DNA of 64,000 nucleotides from Alitta virens. Its lineage: Eukaryota > Annelida > Polychaeta > Phyllodocida > Nereididae. Positions 1-9,301 of this stretch are shown here, one piece after another. Both the position numbers and the translations under genes were made by a program. The notes under the pieces are model-generated. The model saw only the letters and a list, made by a program, of their open reading frames with translations. It did no database searches and was not told where the DNA came from. The stretch lies in the NCBI GenBank assembly GCA_932294295.1, contig OW028578.1:40119410-40183409 (forward strand), read 5' to 3'. Within the stretch, counting starts at the first letter, position 1; every line of letters begins with the position of its first letter.

Positions 1-29
1 TAAAGCCCTAATCCACCCACCCACCCTGG
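1..29 (+). mobile_element. SINE 3' tail, cut by window edge
   Basis: The first bases (taaagccctaatccacccac) match the 3' end of the tRNA-derived SINE seen complete at 1324-1505 (same cgtaaagccc tail followed by A/C-rich repeats). The body of this copy would lie left of the window. It is short and based only on similarity to the other copies. Confidence 0.5.
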
Positions 30-1321
30 TTATGATTAAATATCATCTGTCAGTCAGCTAGCTCCTTCAAATGAAATGAGGACTTTTAAAAGAGACATCT
101 CTCTACTTTGATTACAAAATAAGGCCTCCGGACATGATGGGCATCAGGCACTAATGGAATATTTCATTAACAAAAATGTGAGGATGTGAAGTCCTAAAGC
201 AATTTGCTGCCAGAAAATGGATCTGAAGATAGAATCTGAAAATGAGTGAAGTGCTTTGGTGTCAATGAGACTTTATAATGATTTAAAATTCTCGAGTAAA
301 GAAATCTCAAGAAAGGGAATAAATAGCTTGTAATATTGATAGGCAGCCCACTTAGAAAATACTCAATGAACTGTAAGTTTTCTCTCTTCACAAAATGGTG
401 ATTTCCACATTATGCTTTGGTTTTCTGAAGGTTTTAAGTGTCAATCAAGCCAACAAGATAGAAATCTGATAACATCTGATTTCACTACAAAACGTTAACA
501 AAAAATTGTTACAACGATCTCCACTAAATGTGCAATCAGTATATGCAAGGAAACTATCCGATACATGTATTGAGCAATGTCAAAGATATCTTGAGCTACA
601 TCTCAGCTTGGCCATCTCTGCTGAAGGTTCCAGTAATTACACTAATACAATGAGCTCAGTCTGCTCTCAGATTATACTTTGTCCATGTCTGGAAAATATT
701 TTGTCCACAAAACACAGATAAATTAGTTTTTGTACCACTCAACAGTATAATTAACCATTAGGTATACCATGGTACAAATCCTCATGTACAACAGTTAGGC
801 AGGCTATTGGCCTTGTTGTACATTGACATTTTCTGGTGTACATATCTTCCAGGTTGGAATCCAGGGTTGGGAAAATTCCAGCATTTTCTAGATTTTGCTG
901 GCCCGGTTGCATTTTCTGGCATAATCTGGAATATTGACCTTCATGTCTACTTTGTTTTTAATATAATCATAATTGAGCCTTATTTTTTTTAAGAAAACAT
1001 AGCAGTACACATTGAGTCAATAGCATGTAATGACCACACATTTGACCTACCCTAATGACATGCCAGGAGATTCAGGTGAAATGGTCCAGAAAAAAAAGCA
1101 TGCCGGCCAACCCTGTTGGAATCCCAGGCAGGGCACTTTATAAACCTCAGCTGGCTGGATCCCACTGACAGGGTAAATATGTAACATGTTACACTGCAAG
1201 TTGTATCATCTTATTTTTGCCTTGTATTGGCAACTTTCGTATAAACTGGCTTAACTTCTGACCAGTAGCTTTGAGATAGTTGGCTGTATATTCGTCCGTT
1301 GACCTCTACTCTGTAAGAAGG
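30..1321. other. Intergenic, no gene recognised
   Basis: AT-rich sequence with only short open frames. Around 590-690 it shares a stretch ending in acaatgagctcagt with 31978-32010, so part of it is dispersed repeat. Around 775-850 it shares gtacaacagt/gtacattgacatttt words with 44700-45190. No coding exon with family motifs was seen. Confidence 0.5.
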
Positions 1322-1323
1322 GT

Positions 1324-1505
1324 GGGGGCCTAGCTCAGAGGTAGCGCACTGGGCTTCCAACCACTGAGTCCCGGGTTCATTTCCCAGTCGAGCCTATGTT
1401 GGATGGCTGTTTCAACCTTCGTCTCACTGCCATGGTCCCTGCCTGTCCTAATTAGAACATCAGGTGCAGAAATACAGGACGTAAAGCCCAAATCAACCCA
1501 CCAAC
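1324..1505 (+). mobile_element. tRNA-derived SINE (family A), full length
   Basis: A tRNA-like head with a pol III A box (tagctcagaggtagcgc, about 1331-1347) and B box (gggttcatttccc, about 1373-1385), then a ~110-bp unrelated body ending in caggacgtaaagccc. The same unit recurs at 3446, 24631, 29755 (-), 41810 (-) and 50362, so it is a SINE and not a tRNA gene. The head cannot fold into a full tRNA followed by a terminator. Confidence 0.85.
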
Positions 1506-2679
1506 ATCCTTACTCTGTACATTATTCAGACTTATGTTAAGAATATCATAAGTCATTATGACTTATAGTTTAGTAGATAACGTGTCAATAGCTAAGTCAT
1601 TAATAATTATATCATTAAGTAGATCTAATATGAAAAGACTTTCAGTGCGGATTATTAGATTGTGTTCAAATTCAGTCAGATGATAGGTGAAATAAAATTG
1701 ATATTGTGATTTTTAAATTTTGTTTTGTTATCATTGTATTGATGCAGATTCATCCTCTTTCAATATTGCTAATATATTGATAGTTCTTTTATATCCATTA
1801 ACACCTCAGGCGTTTTAAAATCATTTTTATCCATCTGAAGGAAACAATGAAATTCCAGAATGGACTTATCAGTTTTGCTGTGAGGACCGGATTTGCATCA
1901 AGGACAGTGTGGCATTCACAAGGATTTTGCTAGGGACAAAAGTGACAAGTCATTTCGAGAAAATCATTTTGCAATATGGTCGTAGCTGTTGATTCAAGCA
2001 AAATTAATCATGAGGTTTTCGGTAATCCATATAATAACATTTTTGTGAATGAAAATTTTTAAAGTGCTATGTACTTATAAGGTGAGACAAATATGCTTAA
2101 TATTAATTTGAATAATAATTAAAGATAAATATGAAAGAAATTATATATTTATAATGATAAAGCAAATTACATAGATATACTATAAAAAATATGATAATGA
2201 TTAATATGATGCTGAATCAATCAATTAAATCAATTACAGATAGAATTAAAAGCTGCTCCACATATTTTATTGTTATATTTATGACATAAGATATGTATAT
2301 GCAGGGTGCCGCCTAAACACTTGCACCAGGCACCTCTTCTTTCGCTCTAGGTTACTAAAATGCTTATGATGTCTTTTAAAGTTTTGCCACATTTAGTCAG
2401 GGGTATAAGCAATTGGTCATTGAGATATTTTTGATCTTATAATGTCATACAATATCAGTGTCTGAATAATTGAGAGGAGGATGCATGCTGCAGGGCTGTT
2501 CTGAGTGACTCATATCACAGAAGTCAGATTTCGGTCTGCTTGCATGGTGTCTGAAGTGGCAGAAAAGTTTACAAATAAGAGATTTCCTAGTTACTACACC
2601 TCTGAAGTCACAGAAAATATAATATTTGCACAGAATCCTCCCTCAGTTTTTTTTACACATGCATATATATATATATATT
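1506..2679. other. Intergenic; one possible exon at 1859-1942
   Basis: Mostly AT-rich DNA with no recognised gene. At 1859 a good acceptor (aattccag) precedes a frame that stays open past a possible donor (acaaaa|gtgaca, 1943). The peptide is Cys-rich at first but matches no family I know. A short palindrome, aagtcattatgactta, lies near 1549. Treat the exon as speculative. Confidence 0.2.
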
Positions 2680-3420
2680 ATGGTATGGTTCCAGTTTGGT
2701 TCCAATTTGGTTGCTCTACGTGCTGAACCTCTTCAATTTCCACTTTATCTGCCTTCAACACCGGATTCCAAAAACAGGAGCAATACTCTATTAATAGACG
2801 CACAAAGGCTTTATAAATAGGAAGAAATATTTCCAGTGTTATTACGTGTATTTTTCGCTGAATGATTGCCAAATACCCACCCCAGTAAGCTTTTTAATCA
2901 ATATACAGTGTGGCACTTTGTCAAAAGCCTTTGCAAAGTCTAAATAGGTGAAGTCCCAAGACTACACTTATCAATAATTTTTGTCCATATTTCCATTATC
3001 TCCAGTAACTGGGTACAGCAACATCTACCTCCTCTGAAGCCATGTTGGTCATGTGAGATTATATTCCTATTTTAAAGATGAGCCAGTGCATCCTTCCGAA
3101 TTATTCTTTCTAATATCTTACAACATACGGAAGTGAGACTGACCGGTCTATAATTCGAAGGAAGATGTTTACTACCACTTTTGAACCGAGGCTTGATGGC
3201 CAACTCGTCACACCCTATATGATGAAGTACTTCTTTAAAAAACTTCTCATCATCTTTTTTCCTCTGGTCTTGATCATTATTGTGATTTCCGGAACCCTGT
3301 AAATTACTACCCCCCTGTCTCTCATGTACATTTCTTTATCCTTCTCTGATATTTCTCAGGATTCATCTTTTATACCACTTGGTGTTCAAATTATCCTCTG
3401 CTGACTCTGCTTTGTTTGTA
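2678..3420 (-). mobile_element. LINE reverse-transcriptase fragment, degenerate
   Basis: On the - strand, pieces of a non-LTR retrotransposon reverse transcriptase can be read in order: HGFRGGR (about 3030-3050), an FAKAFDKVPH palm motif (about 2890-2945, the region before the catalytic YADD), then IYKAFVRLLIEYCSCFWNP followed by VEIEEVQ (about 2690-2830), the standard C-terminal RT signature. The pieces lie in different frames with gaps and no YADD box is visible, so this is a dead, truncated copy of a CR1/Jockey-like LINE. Confidence 0.7.
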
Positions 3421-3445
3421 GCTGTATCCTGTACTGATGCCAGTT

Positions 3446-3480
3446 GTGGGGGCCTAGCTCAGTGGTAGCGCGCTGGGCTT
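3446..3480 (+). mobile_element. SINE family A, 5' half of a split copy
   Basis: Carries only the A-box half of the SINE head and stops at gggctt exactly where a CACTGAAAA terminus starts. The missing remainder begins with ttccaacc at 24631 in the same orientation. Put together, the two halves give one SINE with a TT overlap, so this is the left flank of an insertion. Confidence 0.8.
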
Positions 3481-3619
3481 CACTGAAAACCTTTGGGGTT
3501 AGTCATTATGACTAGTTCGGTCAAGCGGGCTAAGCTTGAACTGCACTTAGTCATAATGACAAACTATTTTGAAGCAGCTGGTCAAAGTATGACGTAAGAT
3601 TAGTCATCTTCGAAACTAA

Positions 3620-4788
3620 TATTGTTGATTACCATTCCAGCAGCAAAAGTAGGACATGTTTCATTCGTATAATTGTACTAAAAGTGATATTTAATATTAG
3701 TGTAAATAATGTGCCGTTTCAAGACGCAAGTTATAACTTAGCAATTGTTCTTTCGAAACTAAAAAGCTATACTTCAACCGTCACATTGCCCAACGGTTTT
3801 GCCATGGCCAGACTGTTTCTCTGCAAAAATAACGAGACTGAACGAATTTTGGCTGCATACTTTACACAGCGATGAAGAAGCTTTATTAGGTAATTATAAC
3901 ATTTCCCCTTGCCTGTTTAGTACATTTATTAGCATTCATTTGGTATCTTACACTGGCGGATCCAGGGGGGGGATAGATACGCCACCTAGGGGGGGGGGGG
4001 TAATGGGGCCACGGCCACCCTTGCCAGCAATTGCCTCAGAAAAAAATTAAATTATTTGATAGTTCTTAATCTCTCTTCATTACCTTTTAAACTTTTGCCT
4101 GGGTAAATTGTAAATACAGTGTGACCTCCGTTTATCGCGGTACATTGGAGACATAATAACACAGCCGTGATATAGCAGAGGTTCTCTAATAAACGCGGTC
4201 TGTACTTACGACGTGTTCGCTCAACCGGAACGATCGCAATTTTGCCGATCCAGCCAGTTATGCAATAGCAATTAAGGTCACTAAAGTTTTAGAACAATAA
4301 GAAGTCTAAATTAAATAAATATATATTATTTACAAATTAATCAAGATAGTAGAAGGGAACAATTTTTTTTTCTTTTTCATCATATAAATAGAATACAAGA
4401 TTAAATCAGCAAAAATCAGAGGCGGATCCAGAAATATTTTAGAGAGGGAGGGGGAGGGTGCCATCATTAAATTAACTGCCTGGCTCTGATCGAGTGAAGG
4501 CTATTTTGGCAATGTAAAATCATTGCTGAATGGGGGTGGCTGTGCGCCCCCACTTAATCTGCGCCTGAAATTCCGAATTTAATTCTTCTAATGTATTTAA
4601 ATGATATTGACACTCAAACTGTCACATGGCTAATTCAAGAATTAAATTCTTAAAAAAAGTTCTATTGCTTTAGACTAAAAAGAATATAAATTCTGGTAAA
4701 TTTAATCATTGAATTATGCAGTTAAATAAAGAGTGTTGGATTGTTTACTGTTATTATTAGTACAATTGATGTTATGATTTTATTCCAG
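3620..4788. other. CACTA interior, left of the coding exons
   Basis: Non-coding as far as I can see. It holds a G-run at about 3965-4000, scraps of the type found in old MITEs (gtttatcgcggtacattgg at 4131) and short open frames without family motifs. A possible donor (ttattag|gtaatt, 3890) follows an open frame, but its phase does not fit the exon at 4789. Confidence 0.4.
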
Positions 4789-5156
4789 CCTTCACAAGAT
4801 GAAAGCAAGAAAAGACACAATGACACAGACAAAGATTTAATCGGAGTTCCCAAGCTTTTCCTGAAAATGTATCCACCTTTAGGGACAGAAGATGGGGTAC
4901 ATGCTCATTATTTTTATACTTTTGACATAAAAGTTAAACCCAAATTAATAGATTGAATCGATTATGTCCATGTAAGAGAGCTTCATTATTGATTTGAAAT
5001 GTGTCATTGCAGTTCATGGAAGAAGAACACCTGAAAATGTGTCCTCAAGCAAAATTACTAGAAATATCATGCGAAAACGATCCTGCAACTGAGGTGCAAG
5101 GCCACACTGGAAACATACCGTCACAAAAAGGGCACAGTTGCTACACACCACAGTGA
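4789..5156 (+). CDS. Two terminal coding exons of an unrecognised spliced protein
   Basis: Exon 4789-4896 follows a good acceptor (ttattccag) and ends before gtacatg. Exon 5013-5156 follows cattgcag and ends in TGA. Both are phase 0, so together they encode 36 plus 47 residues of one C-terminal tail, and only one frame is open in each. The tail is charged at first (DESKKRHNDTDKD) and then has four cysteines. I do not recognise the family. Upstream exons were not found. The exons lie inside the CACTA-like element, so they may be transposon-encoded or a captured host fragment. The Polinton begins 51 nt after the stop codon, including its target duplication. Confidence 0.5.
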
Positions 5157-5201
5157 CAAGAATTAATGGTAAGGGAAAAATAAACTGCAAAGTTGTGCTA
5201 A

Positions 5202-5207
5202 GTAATT
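5202..5207. repeat. Polinton target-site duplication, left (GTAATT)
   Basis: GTAATT abuts the left terminal inverted repeat and is repeated exactly at 22668-22673 outside the right one. A 6-bp duplication is the standard product of Polinton integrase. Confidence 0.92.
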
Positions 5208-5296
5208 AGTAGTAAAAACCGCATGCTGGCTTAGTAGTACTAAAATATACACCAGAGGGCAGTAAATACATCTACAATGGGTAGGTGCTGCCACCA
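5208..5296 (+). repeat. Polinton left terminal inverted repeat
   Basis: Matches the reverse complement of 22569-22667. Identity is near perfect over the outer ~57 bp and in the inner gtaggtgctgccacca block. Between these the left copy is about 10 bp shorter. The terminal AG is typical of Polintons. Confidence 0.92.
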
Positions 5297-5811
5297 TACG
5301 ACTACTGGTAATACCTAGAATGATATAGTGATACCTGTAAGTACTCAAAATGTGCTATGTATACACTCATTACATCATTACAATTACAATGAGTAATGAG
5401 TATAATGAGGTTAGATGGTGAATAAACAAATTTGTCAGACACACAACATCTGTATGAAATATATATGTGAGTTCATCAACGGTCTAAACAACCAGTAATT
5501 TCCTGTAAAAACTACAGTTAATCTTGGCGGGCTTTTCTTTTTTTTGCCAGTTTGAAATGTTGTTGTTGTATGACAACCTACCAATCACACACTCTAGATG
5601 AACACATGTCCATACATATTTCTGAGGATATTGCATAACAAGTGTTTTCTAACCAATCACAAGCTATGAAACGGGTACAGCTGTCTACTAAGCCAATCAC
5701 AGTAGAGATCCATACGTTTTTTTTCGGTCTACCTTATACAGCCATTTGTGAATTTGTACATACTATTAAAACATCCAGAGACTTACACATACTAACATCA
5801 TTTGGAAAATC
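5297..5811 (+). promoter_or_regulatory. Left-end regulatory region: E2F-like site and CCAAT boxes
   Basis: No coding. Between the repeat and the first gene are an E2F-like core (ttggcgggc, about 5524-5532) and three CCAATCA boxes in the same orientation (about 5580, 5652 and 5692), which are NF-Y type sites. The E2F-like block is part of a direct repeat shared with the right end (5493-5598 and 22303-22400). A weak TATA-like ttataca lies near 5733. This is likely the early promoter, and possibly part of the replication origin, by analogy with adenoviruses. The function is inferred. Confidence 0.5.
5493..5598 (+). repeat. Subterminal direct repeat, left copy
   Basis: Shares actacagttaat, tggcgggcttttctttttt and cacacactctaga in the same order and orientation with 22303-22400. 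It is a direct repeat, although everything in the terminal inverted repeats is inverted. Confidence 0.8.
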
Positions 5812-6673
5812 ATGGATATCCTCAACAATTATGCTGCTGTTATAATAGGGAGTGTAGATGGACCATCCACTTTGAAACAACTGAAACATGAAGGTTGTTT
5901 GAACTGGTCTGCCTTTTTAACTCTAAGTGATTACAACAGCAGTGAGAAGCAGATACAGATGTTGCTTGAGATGCTCAATTTGCAAGACAACAGGGAAGCT
6001 GTTGCAAGACTCTTTGAAATAATTCAAGACAGCTATCCACAGCTATGTTCTATGATGCCTGAACTGTCCAATGGTGAACGTTATTCATTGTATCTGGGCT
6101 ATGATAAATTTCTGAAGGTCATGGTCAACAATGGTGACATAACTGTGGATGTAACGAAAATACAGGTGAGTGTTAGTTCCTTTATATTTTTTACGCCTAA
6201 CATTAAGCATAGGAATGTCTAAGTGGGTTTTACTTGTTATATTACTGCAATCTGTACATTGTTTACAGATGCAGGATCAGGATCCTCAGTGTGAGAAGGC
6301 TTCACTTAACCTGCAACGTTGGGCTACTCTGGTTCACTCAACCCACATGATCAACTCTGCAATAGGAACAAACCATTCTGTACATCTGGGTGGTAGTGTA
6401 TATGCTGAAACTTTTTACATGTCAGATAATGTACATATTACCAAGTATGAAAAAACCAAACAGGGGAAGTATGCCATATGTCTTGATCAGAATGTGAAAC
6501 TCTCTTCTAACCAGTTTAAGACTATTATAGCGCATCTGGACCATATTGAATATTGTGTACCAGAACTGAGCATAATCAGACCTTGCTATCTTAATGATGA
6601 TCATCAGAATCAGATGGGTTATTTTCAATGTTCTGAATGCAACCCTGACCAAGAACCGGACTTGTTTGATTAA
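5812..6673 (+). CDS. Spliced CARD-like + PC4-like protein
   Basis: Two exons: 5812-6165 (118 codons, donor cag|gtgagt) and 6269-6673 (134 codons plus stop, acceptor gtttacag). Both are phase 0, giving 252 residues. Residues about 1-85 show the hydrophobic spacing of a six-helix death-fold domain, most like a CARD: LKQLKHEGCL, then QIQMLLEML, EAVARLFEII and YPQL. CARDs mediate homotypic contacts in apoptosome and inflammasome signalling. The second exon has a PC4/SUB1-like single-strand-binding fold (HLGGSVYAE, KYAICLDQNVKLSS) followed by a Cys/His tail C-x5-H-x-N-x-M-x4-C-x2-C. The same PC4-plus-tail unit recurs in the gene at 13008. AATAAA follows at about 6747. The splice model is strong. 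The CARD call is by eye and could be another helical fold. Confidence 0.65.
6166..6268 (+). other. Intron of the CARD-like/PC4-like gene
   Basis: A 103-bp intron with donor gtgagt and pyrimidine-rich acceptor tacattgtttacag. Splicing keeps phase 0 and joins the two domains. Without it exon 1 reads on for 18 codons to a stop at 6220. Confidence 0.75.
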
Positions 6674-6744
6674 ACCTTAGAGAAGATTAAATCAGCTGAC
6701 ATTGTCTTAGGTAGGCTCCATGTAATCACATTCTGTATGTAAAA

Positions 6745-6752
6745 ACAATAAA
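6745..6752 (+). terminator. Poly(A) signal
   Basis: AATAAA within aacaataaaaaaatg, about 75 nt after the stop codon of the CARD-like/PC4-like gene, followed by a GT-rich stretch. Confidence 0.5.
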
Positions 6753-6849
6753 AAAATGCTGTGGTATGCAAGCACAAAAAAAGAAAGGTGTTGGTCATAT
6801 GTTTTTTGTTTGTTACAATGAATATGTAATGTATCTGGTGACTGGTGGC

Positions 6850-6855
6850 TATAAA
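6850..6855 (+). promoter_or_regulatory. TATA box before the late gene block
   Basis: TATAAA in ggctataaacctc, about 97 nt before the ATG at 6947. It is suitably placed to drive the small membrane protein and perhaps the integrase-capsid block. This is inferred from sequence only. Confidence 0.4.
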
Positions 6856-6946
6856 CCTCTATAACACACTAGATGGCGTGTGTGTGTGATGCTACCATGT
6901 TATATGAGACCTTTGATAACTGTGCAGGATCAGTGTATCTTGAGAC

Positions 6947-7255
6947 ATGGAGTTAAACGGAAGTCATCTGTCCACACAGAGCTCTGTGTCATCAGACAAG
7001 TGGTTTGTTTTAGGGCGTGCTGTCCCAAAAAGTCAAATTGTCTTTCTGAGTCAGATTATAATCCTCTACACAGTTATTATCACATCAATCATCAATCTGT
7101 CCATAGGAAACACATCCGAAACTTGGTTAATTCTGGTCAGCACATGCATTGGTGCAGTACTCCCAAATCCTCGGATCAAATCAGTTACCAGAGTACCACT
7201 CAAACCTGCACAATCTTTGCCACACATCAGGTCACAAGATCAACCAGAGGTATAA
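6947..7255 (+). CDS. Small two-pass membrane protein of the Polinton late block
   Basis: Encodes 102 residues. Two hydrophobic segments (about residues 32-52 and 60-76) are separated by a short NLSIGNTSET loop and followed by IGAVLPNPRIK, then a polar tail. Small hydrophobic proteins with a Gly/LPNP motif just before the integrase are a recurring Polinton/adintovirus feature. Their role (virion membrane or entry) is not established. The frame ends 10 nt before the integrase ATG. A longer overlapping frame (6880-7287) has no membrane or family features and is rejected. Confidence 0.6.
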   Translation: MELNGSHLSTQSSVSSDKWFVLGRAVPKSQIVFLSQIIILYTVIITSIINLSIGNTSETWLILVSTCIGAVLPNPRIKSVTRVPLKPAQSLPHIRSQDQPEV

Positions 7256-7264
7256 AAAAAAAAT

Positions 7265-8386
7265 ATGGAGGGCCAAGAACTGGATGATTATCTGTCAGCC
7301 ATTTACTACTCACCAAAATCCCCTGCAAGTTATTATGGAGCGGAAAGGTTGTGGGAGTACATCAAAACAAGAGAGGATTACCCAACTGGTCTACACCTGT
7401 CAGATGTAAAGAACTGGCTTAAAGAACAGACCACTCACACAATACATACCAACCCCAAATCACAGTTTCCTACTGAAAGGATAATAGTTGAATATCCTGA
7501 TGCACAGTGGGACTGTGACCTGTTACAGTTGTCTAGCCTGTCAGAGTACAACAATGGCTACAAGTTTTTGCTTGTATGTATCGACCTGTTTTCTAGGTAC
7601 CTCTGGGTGCGACCTTTGAAAACCAAGAGGACGGCTGAAGTTGCTGATCAGTTCAAGGACATCATATCACAAGGTAGACAGTGTGAAATTCTTCGCACAG
7701 ATCAAGGGAAGGAGTTTGTTGGGTCAGTCTTCCAAGGACTATTGAAAGAACATGGTATTTCCCATATGTTGGCCTATGGTGCCCACAAGGCCTCCTATGC
7801 TGAACGTGTCAACAGGTCTATTGAAGACAGGCTGTATAAATATTTCTATGAAAAACAAACGTTTAAGTATGTGGATATATTAAATGACATAGTATGGTCA
7901 TACAACAACACCAAGCACTCTAGCACAGGAATTGCTCCTGCTGAAGTGAATAGAGAAAACACGTGGGACATTTATCAGCGCCTGTATATTCCTGAACTTA
8001 ACAAAAGAGCTAAGAACAGACCAGAATATTCATTTCAAGTAGGAGACCTGGTGAGACTTAGTCTCAAGAGCTCTCCCTTTGACCACGGATACCTAGAGCG
8101 TTGGACAGAGGAACTCTTCGCTGTGTGTCAGCAACTTCCATCGCACCCACCAAGGTACAAAGTGCAGGATTTGAAAGAGGAAGTTGTAAAGGGGTCGTTC
8201 TATGAAGAGGAACTGCTGAAGGTCAATGTAGAACATCCTGATGACATTGTATACAAAATAGAACACGTGTTGTCAACCAAAACCATTAGGGGAAAGAAAT
8301 TAAGCCTCATTAAGTGGTACGGATACAGTGACAAATTCAACAGCTACATCCCCACAGAGAGCATCCAGGAGTATATTGGTAAATGA
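7265..8386 (+). CDS. INT: Polinton integrase (retroviral-type, with chromodomain)
   Basis: 373 residues. The rve/DDE catalytic core spans about 70-235. The acidic triad is D83 or D85 (QWDCDLLQL), D146 (RTDQGKEF) and E180 (SYAERVNRS), followed by YNNTKHSSTGIAP, which is standard for Polinton and LTR-type integrases. A C-terminal chromodomain (about 329-371: VYKIEHVL, SLIKWYGYSDKFNSYIP) probably guides target choice through histone marks. The N-terminus lacks a full HHCC zinc finger. The enzyme inserts the linear element and produces the 6-bp duplication seen at the ends. The frame is intact. The stop codon overlaps the next start as ATGA. Confidence 0.95.
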   Translation: MEGQELDDYLSAIYYSPKSPASYYGAERLWEYIKTREDYPTGLHLSDVKNWLKEQTTHTIHTNPKSQFPTERIIVEYPDAQWDCDLLQLSSLSEYNNGYKFLLVCIDLFSRYLWVRPLKTKRTAEVADQFKDIISQGRQCEILRTDQGKEFVGSVFQGLLKEHGISHMLAYGAHKASYAERVNRSIEDRLYKYFYEKQTFKYVDILNDIVWSYNNTKHSSTGIAPAEVNRENTWDIYQRLYIPELNKRAKNRPEYSFQVGDLVRLSLKSSPFDHGYLERWTEELFAVCQQLPSHPPRYKVQDLKEEVVKGSFYEEELLKVNVEHPDDIVYKIEHVLSTKTIRGKKLSLIKWYGYSDKFNSYIPTESIQEYIGK

Positions 8387-8808
8387 TGTACGTGTACGCC
8401 TCCAGCGACCAGAGTGATGCATTTTTTCACGGAAATTCTCCTACAGCATTCAGAGTGAAGCTTCCACGTCGACTGCACATGAGTACTGCAACACAGTGGA
8501 GCCTGGCTATCATGGACATTGATTTACCAGAGTTGACAGATGGTTACAAACCAAGTTTTATCACAGTTAACACCAATATATGTGAAACCAGTTTTATAAA
8601 TTGCTCACAGGCCCCTATTTTACAAAGACTGTATTACAACCAGCTAGTAACTAACAAGCCCCACATATTCGACCATCTGCACTACATACCGATTACGGCA
8701 GACACCTTAGAGTCACTCAGCATCTATTTAGTGGACAGCAGTGGTGCAAGACCCTCATTCAAAGACGGACACTCAAGCTGCACACTACATATAGAGAAAA
8801 GTGAGTGA
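8383..8808 (+). CDS. Minor capsid (penton-like, single jelly-roll) protein
   Basis: 141 residues. The pattern AFRVKLPRRLHMS-TQWSLAIMDIDLPE, followed by strands SFITVNTNICETSFI and ILQRLYYNQLV, is the conserved Polinton penton/minor capsid signature: a beta-rich single jelly-roll that fills the fivefold vertices beside the hexon-like major protein. It overlaps the integrase stop by 4 nt and starts ATGATG. The length is on the short side for the family, so the C-terminus may be trimmed. The assignment rests on motif and position. Confidence 0.75.
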   Translation: MMYVYASSDQSDAFFHGNSPTAFRVKLPRRLHMSTATQWSLAIMDIDLPELTDGYKPSFITVNTNICETSFINCSQAPILQRLYYNQLVTNKPHIFDHLHYIPITADTLESLSIYLVDSSGARPSFKDGHSSCTLHIEKSE

Positions 8809-8838
8809 CTGATTTTAGGGAAAAAATAACACTACAAA

Positions 8839-9264
8839 ATGGCTAACACATCCTATTATGCAACCGAGGGGGGTTTCGATTATGAGACCTTTCTGGACCA
8901 TTTTATGAAACAAGCAGAGGGGGAAAATAAACCCATGCTTGTACACAACATGACCAATGCAGTAACTTTCCAAAAGTCAGACAGTAGTGGACGGGGGCGC
9001 ATTGTTCTTATTAATACACGCAAAGACAACAACAAGCTGGCTATGGGGTCATCTGTTGCTAAACTGGAGGTAATAGACCCTGCCGAAGGCGCCAGGAGAA
9101 GGGCAGTTGCCGAAGTGCATGATAAAGAACGTGAAAGCACAGCTGCTGGTCATTCCACAAGCAGCAAGAGGAAGAGGAACACCTCTCCAACTCCACAGAA
9201 GAAGAAGAAGAAAGCTGCAAAGAAATCTGGCACTAACCACACTGGTGACATATTTGATGATTAG
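8839..9264 (+). CDS. Basic, NLS-bearing Polinton protein
   Basis: 141 residues. The N-terminal ~80 residues look globular (DYETFLDHFMKQ, RIVLINTRKDNNK). The C-terminus carries a strong bipartite nuclear signal (SSKRKRN followed by PQKKKKKAAKKSG) and an acidic end (DIFDD). It lies between penton and major capsid genes, so a virion core/DNA-condensing or scaffolding role is plausible. I do not recognise the family. Start context aaaATGGct is good. Confidence 0.65.
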   Translation: MANTSYYATEGGFDYETFLDHFMKQAEGENKPMLVHNMTNAVTFQKSDSSGRGRIVLINTRKDNNKLAMGSSVAKLEVIDPAEGARRRAVAEVHDKERESTAAGHSTSSKRKRNTSPTPQKKKKKAAKKSGTNHTGDIFDD

Positions 9265-9301
9265 CATTGGTTACTTTTCAAAACACCTGTAGCACTTAAG
9301 C

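Noticed and set aside
1324..1395. tRNA gene
   Set aside because: A and B boxes are present, but the sequence is repeated with a shared non-tRNA body, so it is a SINE head. The same applies at 33990, 50040 and 62990.
6880..7287. 135-codon frame before the integrase
   Set aside because: It overlaps the better-supported membrane protein at 6947, has no family motif, and runs into the integrase start.
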